Below are positions 13,139 to 19,784 of a DNA stretch of 20,039 nucleotides, piece after piece. The translations under genes were made by a program, and so were the position numbers. The stretch is from a virus: IMG/VR virus record IMGVR_UViG_3300028025_006541, positions 1 through 20,039 of that record. One strand, written 5' to 3'. Under the pieces are notes generated by a model. That model ran no database searches. It saw only the letters and a list, made by a program, of their open reading frames with translations, and had not been told where the DNA came from. How positions within the stretch are numbered: position 1 is the stretch's first letter; each line of letters opens with the position of its first letter.

Positions 13139-13740
13139 TACTTTTTACTTTCTTTGTGAAATACAAACGCAGGAATTGCATATCTTGTAGGGCCAGGCTC
13201 TACTGTCATTACGCCGTGTTCGTAGTCATCGGTTGACGGGAACACCAAGAGGCTTCCCGCTTTAGGTTTAATCTCAAAATCGTGATCAACAAATCGTAGG
13301 TTGCCGCCGTTATAGTCATCATTTATATATAAAACAATAGACATGGCCATTGTATCATTGCCCTCAGCATCGTGGTGTACTCGAAGGTCACTGCCAGGAT
13401 ACTGCCTCTGGGCACGGGCTGGACTATTGATTTGATACAGATTAGGGTCAAATACCTCATATAGCCTGTCGTGAACAGCACCAGTGTATCCGCACTCATC
13501 AATGCTTAGGTGTTTATCTTCCCAGACCTTGTCCCAGCCACGCTCGAGGAACTCTGCACGAGCAACCTCATCGTCTGGAAACTTCTCTAAAGCCATCTGT
13601 TCGTAATCTTTTTTGATCTGCGCAGACCACTCTTCTTCGGTGGCCTCTCGGCAACGCTTATCAAAGGCCGCAATCTCTTCAGGAGTTAAAAACTCCTCGA
13701 TGAGAAACACCTTTGGAAATACTTCTACTTGCTCTTTCAC
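13138..13740 (-). CDS. 2-oxoglutarate/Fe(II) oxygenase, prolyl-4-hydroxylase-like (2 of 4)
   Basis: 200 residues with H122-x-D124 (LRVHHDAEG), His175 (YEHGVM) and Arg186 (GPTRYAI), the full iron and 2-oxoglutarate set. It is related in plan to the 10503-11123 protein but clearly different in sequence. The start is GTG with GGAG six bases upstream. The stop overlaps the next ATG as TAATG. Substrate unknown. Confidence 0.85.
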   Translation of the reverse strand: MKEQVEVFPKVFLIEEFLTPEEIAAFDKRCREATEEEWSAQIKKDYEQMALEKFPDDEVARAEFLERGWDKVWEDKHLSIDECGYTGAVHDRLYEVFDPNLYQINSPARAQRQYPGSDLRVHHDAEGNDTMAMSIVLYINDDYNGGNLRFVDHDFEIKPKAGSLLVFPSTDDYEHGVMTVEPGPTRYAIPAFVFHKESKK

Positions 13741-13749
13741 CTTAGACTC

Positions 13750-14376
13750 CTAGTCATTAAAGAACTGCCTTTGAGATACGTTTCCTCTTTTGCCAAAGAA
13801 AAAGACGAAATTTTTCCTAAAACCGCCAGTAACTTTACGAACCTCGTGGATGTGCTCTACATCACCTTTAAAGAACAAAAGCTGGCCCATCTTAGGCTCA
13901 ATCAGTACATCTTGTAATTCAAAATAAACTTCCCCGCCCTGAAAATCTTCCCCGTAGTTATTTAGATAAAGCAAAGCAGAGTACTCTAGCTCTTCAGGAA
14001 TTCCGTCATCGCGCCAAGGGGAACCATCTAATTTAGTGCTATCAGAGTGCATAGGGTTTTCGCCGCCCTCAGTGAGTATCTGGTAGTTGCAGTTAACTAA
14101 ATCCATCTCTACCCCGAAGTGCTCCTCAAGAGCAGACTGAACAGACGCAAACATCTCTTCAATTTTTAAGACAGTGCCTTCGTGCTCAGTATTTTCAAAG
14201 CCATTAATTGCTCGCCTTGTCTTGCCGACCTCAGCCGCCTCAGAAGAAGTACCGTAGCCTAATGCACCGCTCATGCCGTACCTTGGGGTTGGTTTAGAGA
14301 TCGGATCCAAGAAGTCGCAAAACTCTATAGAAAGCTCGTCTGATATGAACTTATCTATTACTACTGGATCTTCCAT
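13750..14376 (-). CDS. 2-oxoglutarate/Fe(II) oxygenase (3 of 4)
   Basis: 208 residues with H110-x-D112 (PMHSDSTK), a distal His at 177 (or 175) in VEHIHEV and Arg187. The strand YSALLYLN and the block GGEVYF are typical of the P4H-like family. It is less similar to the others, so the four enzymes probably do not simply duplicate one activity. It follows a short gap after the 79-residue gene. Confidence 0.85.
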   Translation of the reverse strand: MEDPVVIDKFISDELSIEFCDFLDPISKPTPRYGMSGALGYGTSSEAAEVGKTRRAINGFENTEHEGTVLKIEEMFASVQSALEEHFGVEMDLVNCNYQILTEGGENPMHSDSTKLDGSPWRDDGIPEELEYSALLYLNNYGEDFQGGEVYFELQDVLIEPKMGQLLFFKGDVEHIHEVRKVTGGFRKNFVFFFGKRGNVSQRQFFND

Positions 14377-14384
14377 TTTTTACA

Positions 14385-14624
14385 CTACTCCGGCAATACC
14401 GTAGGGTCTACATACTCCCCAGACAAGATGTGGTCGGTCGCCTCTCCACGGGCTCTAATCAAAGACAGCAAGTGGTTTGCTGGAACTCTAATTTCTGATA
14501 TCGTGTCGCCATCAGATAAGACTTTAGGTCGTACAAATTTTTCAATGAGCTTCATTACTTCAAGTCTTTCGTCTTGACGTGCTTTTGTAACTAGCTCTAG
14601 CTCTTTAGGCGTATATTCAGTCAA
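14385..14624 (-). CDS. Hypothetical protein, 79 residues
   Basis: A TTG start with a good AGGAG site seven bases upstream gives a 79-residue, mainly helical protein beginning MTEYTPKELEL. No motif is recognised. It lies between an SGNH-like gene and an oxygenase gene, only 8 bases from the latter, so it probably belongs to the same unit. Confidence 0.5.
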   Translation of the reverse strand: MTEYTPKELELVTKARQDERLEVMKLIEKFVRPKVLSDGDTISEIRVPANHLLSLIRARGEATDHILSGEYVDPTVLPE

Positions 14625-14660
14625 CTTAATCTCCTAATACTTTTAAGTGATGTTTTCCTA

Positions 14661-14675
14661 ATCCTAGCATAGGAT
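14661..14675. repeat. Perfect hairpin ATCCTA-GCA-TAGGAT
   Basis: A 6-bp stem with a 3-base loop lies just past the stop of the SGNH-like gene. There is no T-run on the minus strand, so termination is doubtful. It may protect the mRNA end or pause transcription. Confidence 0.25.
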
Positions 14676-14677
14676 AC

Positions 14678-15772
14678 CTAGTTAGCATCGGATTCAGTAC
14701 GTCCATCATTAATTGCAGATATAAAGTCCTCTGCAGTATGTACATGTCGATGCACCCCAAAGTGCGCACTCGGACCACCGACATATTCGACATCAGAGCC
14801 TATGTAGAAGTATTTACCATATACGGCTTGAAGTTCGGAGTGGCAATTAGTATAGTTACAGTCACCTGAATAGCAATTATCGATTATTTCCTGGATATCC
14901 AGGTCTCTGTGGTAGTACTGCTTAAATTCATCGCTTGCAAAATCATGCCATTTTTCATTCTTTAGATCGAGATACTCGGGGTACGAGTACTCTTCAGCCA
15001 TGTTCCTCATGAATATCGAGGCAGACACGTCCCACGTTGCCCAGTAAAACTCTATATCGTTGGTCTCGCAATATCTTGCCAACATGCTGATGTACTCGAC
15101 GGACAGCTCCATTGGTATTTCTACCGGAATGATGTCCTCCACCAGATGAGGCTTTTTCGAATACTTAGGTCTATTTACTAAATCTACGTGACCACCTAGG
15201 TGTAAATCATGCATAGTGGTCCAGGTGTCAACTCCACTGTGACCCTTAGCCGCAGCTATGTTGGGATTAAGGGGAATTGTCATCCTACAAAAATCAGGAA
15301 AAAGGCAGGTCAAAACTTTGGGGTGACCATATTCTCTAAAGTAGTTAAATAGATTTTTAACTATCCATTGAACAGAAGCGCCAGGTCTGGATAGGTTGCT
15401 ATAGGTATAGCCAAAATGATCGGCAACCTGAGAGCCCCAGATCTTTTCCTCAGCAACCCCCTCTCCGAAAGAGTAGGAGCATCCAGCGTATACAAACTCA
15501 GTCCCCTTTGAAAACTCATTTGACCTGTATCCCAGGGAGTTCATTCGATACTCGTTTACTGTATCTAGAAAATTACCGTGGCCACCAGTTAGCGCATAAT
15601 TGTTTTGCTCGTATATGCCATTCTCTCGATTTGTAACAGGTCTGACTTTACGGCTAAATATCTCGTTTTTTGCTGTAGCAGACAACCTATACTCGGCAAG
15701 GTCATAGACAATAAAAGGTACCGGAGGGTAGTACCTATTAGTCTTCGGGTTGCCACTTCCATTAGCAGACAT
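14678..15772 (-). CDS. SGNH/GDSL-like hydrolase fold protein, paralogue B
   Basis: The 364-residue protein is the longest of the three paralogues. Shared blocks are MNSLGYRSNEF (77-87), FVYAGCSYSFGEG (93-105) with Ser99 at the nucleophile position, IWGSQVAD, LSRPGAS, and near the C-terminus H-F-G-V-H-R-H-V-H-TAEDF. Acidic residues before the first C-terminal His, expected in a classical triad, differ between paralogues. The N-terminus is extended by a Pro/Tyr-rich region (NPKTNRYYPPVPFIVYDL). A weak extended -10 (TGCTATAGA, 15816-15808) lies upstream, and no ribosome-binding site is clear. Substrate unknown. Confidence 0.7.
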   Translation of the reverse strand: MSANGSGNPKTNRYYPPVPFIVYDLAEYRLSATAKNEIFSRKVRPVTNRENGIYEQNNYALTGGHGNFLDTVNEYRMNSLGYRSNEFSKGTEFVYAGCSYSFGEGVAEEKIWGSQVADHFGYTYSNLSRPGASVQWIVKNLFNYFREYGHPKVLTCLFPDFCRMTIPLNPNIAAAKGHSGVDTWTTMHDLHLGGHVDLVNRPKYSKKPHLVEDIIPVEIPMELSVEYISMLARYCETNDIEFYWATWDVSASIFMRNMAEEYSYPEYLDLKNEKWHDFASDEFKQYYHRDLDIQEIIDNCYSGDCNYTNCHSELQAVYGKYFYIGSDVEYVGGPSAHFGVHRHVHTAEDFISAINDGRTESDAN

Positions 15773-15922
15773 CAGTAAATGTGGCGCTTTCCGGGGTTTT
15801 TCATATTTCTATAGCACCTACGTACTTTGGATACCATAGCCGAGAATAAGTATTTAAATATCATATGGCTATCATACCCCCTTAAACTATCAATTTATAA
15901 TCATATAAACTAGGTAGTAAAC

Positions 15923-15935
15923 TGGTATAGTTACC
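15923..15935 (+). promoter_or_regulatory. Extended -10 promoter TGGTATAGT for the plus-strand oxygenase gene
   Basis: TGGTATAGT is an extended -10 (TATAGT at 15926-15931) overlapping a perfect 5-bp palindrome, TGGTA-TAGT-TACCA (to 15936). Transcription would start near 15938, 16 bases before the ATG at 15954. The AT-rich stretch upstream shows no TTGACA. The same 9-base motif recurs at three other gene starts in the window. Confidence 0.6.
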
Positions 15936-15953
15936 AAAAACTAGAGGAATAAG

Positions 15954-16526
15954 ATGGACACTAATCAGAGCAATTACGTCGTAGTAGAAGACTTTTTGAC
16001 GGCCGAGGAGGCTAAGTCATTTTGCGACGCCATCCTGGCAAACTGCGAACCAGACTCTAAGCCACTATATAGGTACATGCACATCGAGCACCGAAAAGAG
16101 TCGCCGGCACCGATTAGAGTACTCTGGGACCCGAAGCACAAACTAAACGAAGCAGTAGAGTTTGCGCGCAATCACTTCTCTAGCACTTACAAGATTTTAG
16201 GAAACCTAGAGTTCAGCCGTATTTTCGGTAACGTGATGGAAGAAGGGGCTTACCTAGGATCACACAGAGACGAAGACGCAAATATGGATGGCGTATTTGA
16301 CGGCAAAAAACGATCTTTTGTGGCCGGGCTATTTACTAATGATGATTACGAGGGTGGTAACTTAGTCTTCAGCGATCAAGATGTTGAACTCAAGCCAAAG
16401 GCGGGCACCTTAGTTCTATTCCCTGGCTTCTACACCAACCACGGTGTAAACGAGATCCTCAGTGGACTACGAGTAAACATTTTAATATTTTTCTACGACA
16501 TGGTTGATCACAAGCCAGAAGCTTAG
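15954..16526 (+). CDS. 2-oxoglutarate/Fe(II) oxygenase (4 of 4), plus strand
   Basis: 190 residues with H104-x-D106 (LGSHRDEDAN), His163 (TNHGVN) and Arg173 (GLRVNI), all needed for iron and 2-oxoglutarate binding. It resembles the others in fold but reads in the opposite direction, between two SGNH paralogues. AGAGGA gives a good ribosome-binding site. It ends one base before the converging SGNH-like gene. Substrate unknown. Confidence 0.85.
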   Translation: MDTNQSNYVVVEDFLTAEEAKSFCDAILANCEPDSKPLYRYMHIEHRKESPAPIRVLWDPKHKLNEAVEFARNHFSSTYKILGNLEFSRIFGNVMEEGAYLGSHRDEDANMDGVFDGKKRSFVAGLFTNDDYEGGNLVFSDQDVELKPKAGTLVLFPGFYTNHGVNEILSGLRVNILIFFYDMVDHKPEA

Positions 16527-16527
16527 A

Positions 16528-17490
16528 TTACACGTCAGCTGCAAGTATTTTAGCGAGGAACGCCTCAGCAGTATGTAGGTGAGAGTGAGACCCATTGTGA
16601 CCCCAGTGGCCGCCCCCGTGATCCAGTGACCAATCAAAGGTTTCCAGATTTTTCTCTCTATCCTCTAAGTGACAGTCAGGCATAGGGTCGGTCTCCCATA
16701 TCGCTCGATCTAGGGGAACATAGCCGCTTAGGTCCATTAGCTTGTCTGGATACTCTGATACTTGACGCAGTAGGTCACTAAAATCCCAGCTCCAAGTTGA
16801 CCAATAAAACTTTATGTTAGCTGCCTTACAGTACTGAATCAACATCTGTAGGTAGTGAAATGACATCATTATAGGCATTTCTACTGGAATTACATCTTCC
16901 CAAGAGTGAGGAATCTTAGAGTACTTAGGTCTTAAAGATATGTCATACTCTCTAAGGTGAGTATGTGACGGAGTGTATTGGAACATTTCTTCAGTCTCGT
17001 ACCTAGGGTCTGACTTGCCATACTGTCTAAGCACGAATGGATTCAATGCAGTAGACATTCGCTGAAGATCAGGGAAAAGACAAACTAAAACTTTAGGGTG
17101 GCCGTACTCTTCAAAATATGAAAAAAGATTTTTTACAATAGCCTGAGTAGACCAGCCTTCTTGACCCAAGTTAGATCTGGACATGCCAAGCGAATCCGCC
17201 AGCTGATTCCCCCATATGTATTTATCCTCAAGTCCAGTGGCAAACGTGTAGGAGCATCCAGAATAGACTAGCTCGGTAGAGGCAGAAAGCTCTTCAGATC
17301 TGTAGCCCTTCGAGTTCATAGAGTAGGTCATTGACTTACCACTAGGCCAGGTTTTATGCATCTGATCCGGCTTATACGCATCTACATGAACTTTACTATC
17401 GATGATCTTAGCTAGCTTCCACGCATTTAAGCTGTCATAGTGCGGCTCACACCCTTCAATTCCACCGATAATTAGCTTGGGTTTTTTCAA
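16528..17490 (-). CDS. SGNH/GDSL-like hydrolase fold protein, paralogue C
   Basis: 320 residues. It shares SMNSKGYRSEEL (58-69), LVYSGCSYTFATG (74-86) with Ser80 in the nucleophile slot, IWGNQLAD, LGQEGWS and PDLQRMS, plus a C-terminal H-W-G-H-N-G-S-H-S-H-L-H-TAEAF. The start is TTG (reading MKKPKLIIGG), the only in-frame start after an upstream stop, with AGGA close before it. The minus-strand motif TGGTATATT (17565-17557) gives an extended -10 promoter. It converges with the plus-strand oxygenase gene, leaving no room for a terminator. Substrate unknown. Confidence 0.7.
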   Translation of the reverse strand: MKKPKLIIGGIEGCEPHYDSLNAWKLAKIIDSKVHVDAYKPDQMHKTWPSGKSMTYSMNSKGYRSEELSASTELVYSGCSYTFATGLEDKYIWGNQLADSLGMSRSNLGQEGWSTQAIVKNLFSYFEEYGHPKVLVCLFPDLQRMSTALNPFVLRQYGKSDPRYETEEMFQYTPSHTHLREYDISLRPKYSKIPHSWEDVIPVEMPIMMSFHYLQMLIQYCKAANIKFYWSTWSWDFSDLLRQVSEYPDKLMDLSGYVPLDRAIWETDPMPDCHLEDREKNLETFDWSLDHGGGHWGHNGSHSHLHTAEAFLAKILAADV

Positions 17491-17519
17491 GAGTCCTGGC
17501 CTTTTCCTAGTTTTTTACA

Positions 17520-17531
17520 CTACTTAAGTAG
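17520..17531. repeat. 12-bp palindrome CTACTTAAGTAG
   Basis: A perfect palindrome in the leader between the SGNH-C promoter and its start codon. It could be an operator or a short RNA hairpin. AT-rich palindromes of this size can also arise by chance. Confidence 0.3.
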
Positions 17532-17556
17532 CATACTATCACACGGTTTTAATTAA

Positions 17557-17565
17557 AATATACCA
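17557..17565 (-). promoter_or_regulatory. Extended -10 promoter TGGTATATT for SGNH paralogue C
   Basis: On the minus strand TGGTATATT is followed by the palindromic TTTTAATTAAAA. It faces away from the TGGTATACT promoter at 17604, so the two form a divergent pair 38 bases apart. The start would lie near 17550. Confidence 0.55.
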
Positions 17566-17603
17566 GGTTTATTGATTGTAATAAAATAATAGAAACATAA
17601 AAA

Positions 17604-17623
17604 TGGTATACTGCTTATATACC
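17604..17623 (+). promoter_or_regulatory. Extended -10 promoter TGGTATACT with GGTATA/TATACC palindrome
   Basis: TGGTATACT (TATACT at 17607-17612) overlaps GGTATA (17605-17610), which is mirrored by TATACC (17618-17623) seven bases later, a perfect inverted repeat across the promoter and start site. It precedes the tandem glutathione-peroxidase-like genes, and the start would be near 17619. Confidence 0.6.
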
Positions 17624-17648
17624 GAGACATTTAGAATTTGGAGTTACT

Positions 17649-18296
17649 GTGGACGCATCAATTTATGATGTAAAGATCGCTTCCTGGGACGGCCTGGAAG
17701 ACAACTTTTTAGAGAAGTATAAAGGTAAGGTCTGCCTAATAATTAACGTCACCGCGGACTGCGGCAACGCTCCTCAGTACGGAATCATAGAAGAGATCTA
17801 TCAGAAGTATAAAGACCAAGGCTTTGAAGTAATTGCTGTACCTACCAACGACTACTGTGGTCCTGGAATTACCTATGGTAAATGGGAGCCAGGCATCGAG
17901 AACGCCGGAGAAGCCAAGGAGTATGCGGAGAATGTCTATGACGTTACATACTCATTCACTGAACTGGTCACCTCTAACCCAACTACCCAGTGGTCAGGCA
18001 AACTAAAGCCAGGACAAACTACCCACCCGCTATACAAGGCTCTGACTGCATCTGAAGAAAACGGAGAGTATTTTATGGGCGGTAACTTCGAGAAGTTCTT
18101 AGTAGGGCGTTCTGGTCAAGTAGAGGGTATATTCCCAAACTACACACTTCTGGACTACGCTAGAGTTAATTTCCTAAACGGAAATGCTAAAGCCGGAGGC
18201 GAGACAGAAAACATCATGCCAAAAGATTCATCAACTTCATATGACGATATTTGTAAAGCCATTGAAACAGCTCTTGCCGAGCCGGCCCTAGTATAA
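17649..18296 (+). CDS. Glutathione-peroxidase-fold protein, copy 1 of a tandem pair
   Basis: 215 residues in the thioredoxin/GPx fold. The core KVCLIINVTADCGNAPQYG (Cys38 in the peroxidatic position), then IYQKYKDQGFEVIAVP and NFEKFLVGRSGQV match the GPx family. The usual glutamine of the CNQF block is replaced (VPTNDYCGPG), the resolving-type Cys has moved to the DYC segment, and the Trp before NFEKF is Gly. The enzyme may therefore reduce another peroxide or do a different thiol chemistry. It starts at GTG with GGAG seven bases upstream. It lies in a phage genome with few recognisable redox genes. Confidence 0.8.
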   Translation: MDASIYDVKIASWDGLEDNFLEKYKGKVCLIINVTADCGNAPQYGIIEEIYQKYKDQGFEVIAVPTNDYCGPGITYGKWEPGIENAGEAKEYAENVYDVTYSFTELVTSNPTTQWSGKLKPGQTTHPLYKALTASEENGEYFMGGNFEKFLVGRSGQVEGIFPNYTLLDYARVNFLNGNAKAGGETENIMPKDSSTSYDDICKAIETALAEPALV

Positions 18297-18310
18297 TAGA
18301 AAGAAACAAT

Positions 18311-18937
18311 ATGTCAACTTCAGTTTATGACATCCCACTCAAGACCTGGGACGGACAAGAAAATTTCCTTGAAAAATACAAGGGCAAAGTCTGCATGGTA
18401 ATCAACGTGACTGCTGACTGTGGTAATGCCCCTCAGTACGGAATTGTTGAAGAGATATACCAGAAGTATAAAGACCAGGGCTTCGAGGTCATAGCAGTAC
18501 CTACTAACGATTACTGCGGACCGGGAATCACGTACGGCAAATGGGAACCGGGCATAGAGAACGCCGAGCAGGCTAGAACTTACGCTAAAGAAATTTATGA
18601 CGTGACTTATGACTTCTCGGAATTGATTACTTCAAAAGCCGGAGCCCCATGGTCCAATAAGTTTAAAGAAGGACAAACTCCTCACGCGCTGTATGAGAAG
18701 CTGGTTGGAGACACCAATGGTGACGGTATGTATGGAAACTTTGAAAAGTTTCTAGTAAACCGTAAGGGCGAGGTAGTGGACAACTTCTCTAACTACACTC
18801 TTCTTGACTACGCCTACGACAACATGGTTAAGGGTGTCAAGCCTATTGGTGGCAAGCCACACGGCATCGCTCCTATGACTTCAGAAGAAGCATACAACGC
18901 AATCTGCGCATCTATTGAAAAAGCACTAGCCGAATAA
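18311..18937 (+). CDS. Glutathione-peroxidase-fold protein, copy 2 of a tandem pair
   Basis: 208 residues, starting 14 bases after copy 1 and probably on the same transcript. Cys37 is the peroxidatic residue. From FLEKYKGKVC to WEPGIENA the two proteins are nearly identical (about 70 residues), while the C-terminal halves differ much more. At DNA level the matching part differs mostly at third codon positions, so the pair is old and selected, not a recent copy. The same substitutions at the catalytic Gln and Trp positions are found in both. Confidence 0.8.
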   Translation: MSTSVYDIPLKTWDGQENFLEKYKGKVCMVINVTADCGNAPQYGIVEEIYQKYKDQGFEVIAVPTNDYCGPGITYGKWEPGIENAEQARTYAKEIYDVTYDFSELITSKAGAPWSNKFKEGQTPHALYEKLVGDTNGDGMYGNFEKFLVNRKGEVVDNFSNYTLLDYAYDNMVKGVKPIGGKPHGIAPMTSEEAYNAICASIEKALAE

Positions 18938-18949
18938 GAGTATTAAAGT

Positions 18950-18984
18950 AAAAACCCCTCGCCTTCCCGGGCAAGGGGTTTTTT
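18950..18984. terminator. Bidirectional intrinsic terminator
   Basis: CCCCTCGCC (18955-18963) pairs with GGCAAGGGG (18970-18978), eight of nine pairs, around a 6-base loop. Six T follow on the plus strand and five A precede the hairpin, giving T on the minus strand. It can end the GPx genes from the left and the structured RNA from the right. Confidence 0.85.
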
Positions 18985-19053
18985 GCTAATGACGTAACCT
19001 AGGCCGAGAATCCCAGCCCCTCAGTGCTTAGCAACACCTTCTCGATTACACCG

Positions 19054-19134
19054 CGGACTAGATGGGATTTGCACCCACTAGCAGAGTTTTACTAGTACCT
19101 CTACACCTTGTCCTCTATCGCTAGAGGCTAGTCC
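19054..19134 (-). other. tRNA-like domain within the structured RNA
   Basis: A perfect 7-bp acceptor stem, GGACTAG (19134-19128) with CTAGTCC (19061-19055), is followed on the 3' side by a T-arm with a seven-base TGCAAAT loop (19078-19062). The D-arm is a short CCTCT/AGAGG hairpin lacking the GG of normal D-loops, and the anticodon arm has a stem AGAG/CTCT with an oversized loop. No CCA is encoded. This is more like a tRNA-like domain (as in tmRNA) or a degenerate tRNA than a working tRNA, so I give no anticodon. Confidence 0.4.
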
Positions 19135-19244
19135 AACGCCTTAGACTCCTTCAACCGTCCGGAACAGGGTGTCTAACACTTGCCCTACCGCACCCTGGGC
19201 CATTTAGCTTGTTGCGCTTTGTGAGCGGTACGGAATTTTATTCA

Positions 19245-19273
19245 ACTCTAAGTATAGATGAATCTTAAGTCAA
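19245..19273 (-). promoter_or_regulatory. Promoter of the structured RNA
   Basis: On the minus strand TTGACT (19273-19268), 17 bases, then TAGAGT (19250-19245). The start would be near 19238, just before the first paired segment of the RNA. Spacing and both boxes are close to consensus. Confidence 0.6.
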
Positions 19274-19302
19274 GTACTCCCTAATAAACCAGTGGAGATA
19301 CT

Positions 19303-19311
19303 TGGTATAAT
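19303..19311 (+). promoter_or_regulatory. Extended -10 promoter TGGTATAAT for the HNH gene
   Basis: TGGTATAAT, with a perfect TATAAT at 19306-19311, lies six bases before the ATG at 19318, so +1 should coincide with the start codon (leaderless mRNA). The sequence to 19317 is a near palindrome, GGTATAATTATATC. It shares the 9-base motif with three other promoters in the window. Confidence 0.6.
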
Positions 19312-19317
19312 TATATC

Positions 19318-19779
19318 ATGACATACAATACTCAAAACTGCTCCACTTGCTCTAAATCTTTTGTCCCTAGTAGCAGACATAAAAACTGCCCCTCATGTAG
19401 AGGAGCATCTCAAAGGAAAACCTGCCAATGCGGAAATCTAATGAATAAAAACTCGGCTTCATGCACCAACTGCGCAGACAGGTCTAGGGAGTTAAACGGA
19501 AATTGGAAGGGGGGAAAGACTAGGCAGAGCAAGGGGTATGTCTACACATTAGTCTCTAGCAAACCAACTAAGTACAAACTAGAGCACATAGTAGTGATGG
19601 AGGCGCATCTTGGTAGGGCACTACTTCCAGGAGAGAATATTCACCACATAAATGGCATAAGGGATGATAATAGATTAGAAAACCTTGAGCTATGGCTTAG
19701 ACCTCAGCCTACAGGTATTAGAGCAAAAGACGCCGTAACCTGGGCAAAAGAGATACTACTCAGGTACGGCGACTTCTAG
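19318..19779 (+). CDS. Freestanding HNH endonuclease with zinc-ribbon N-terminus
   Basis: 153 residues. Two zinc ribbons come first: C8-x-x-C11 with C24-x-x-C27, then C36-x-C38 with C49-x-x-C52. The HNH_3-type nuclease core follows: EHIVVMEAHLGR (His90), ENIHHINGIRDDNRLENL (His109/110, Asn112, Asn118, Asn122). Such freestanding HNH enzymes spread as homing endonucleases, cutting phage DNA beside their own insertion point. It reads against the RNA genes on both sides and ends only a few bases before the tmRNA 3' end, as expected for an element sitting between conserved RNA genes. It seems to be translated from a leaderless message. Confidence 0.9.
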   Translation: MTYNTQNCSTCSKSFVPSSRHKNCPSCRGASQRKTCQCGNLMNKNSASCTNCADRSRELNGNWKGGKTRQSKGYVYTLVSSKPTKYKLEHIVVMEAHLGRALLPGENIHHINGIRDDNRLENLELWLRPQPTGIRAKDAVTWAKEILLRYGDF

Positions 19780-19784
19780 GGGTG

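Larger units (their letters stand above)
18950..19238 (-). ncRNA. Unassigned structured RNA with its own promoter and terminator
   Basis: This 290-base stretch has no credible ORF but many paired segments. The ends pair: CGTA-A-CC (18993-18999) with GGTACG (19227-19232), one bulge. CGAGAA (19005-19010) pairs with TTCTCG (19039-19044). CAGGGTG (19165-19171) pairs with CACCCTG (19191-19197), and its loop TCTAA (19172-19176) pairs with TTAGA (19141-19145), an H-type pseudoknot. A tRNA-like domain occupies 19054-19134. With a promoter upstream and a terminator at the other end, this looks like a discrete RNA gene. It does not show the signature blocks of RNase P or a group I intron. I cannot match it to a known family. 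Confidence 0.6.

Noticed and set aside
19054-19134. A normal tRNA gene
   Set aside because: Acceptor stem and T-arm are good, but the D-loop lacks GG and the anticodon loop is oversized, so I list only a tRNA-like domain.
18950-19238. RNase P RNA or a group I intron
   Set aside because: A GGTGCGGTA stretch recalls RNase P and GGACTAG/CTAGTCC recalls a P7 helix, but the other conserved blocks (GAGGAAAGUC, ACAGAAA, and the P3/P4/P7 order) are missing.
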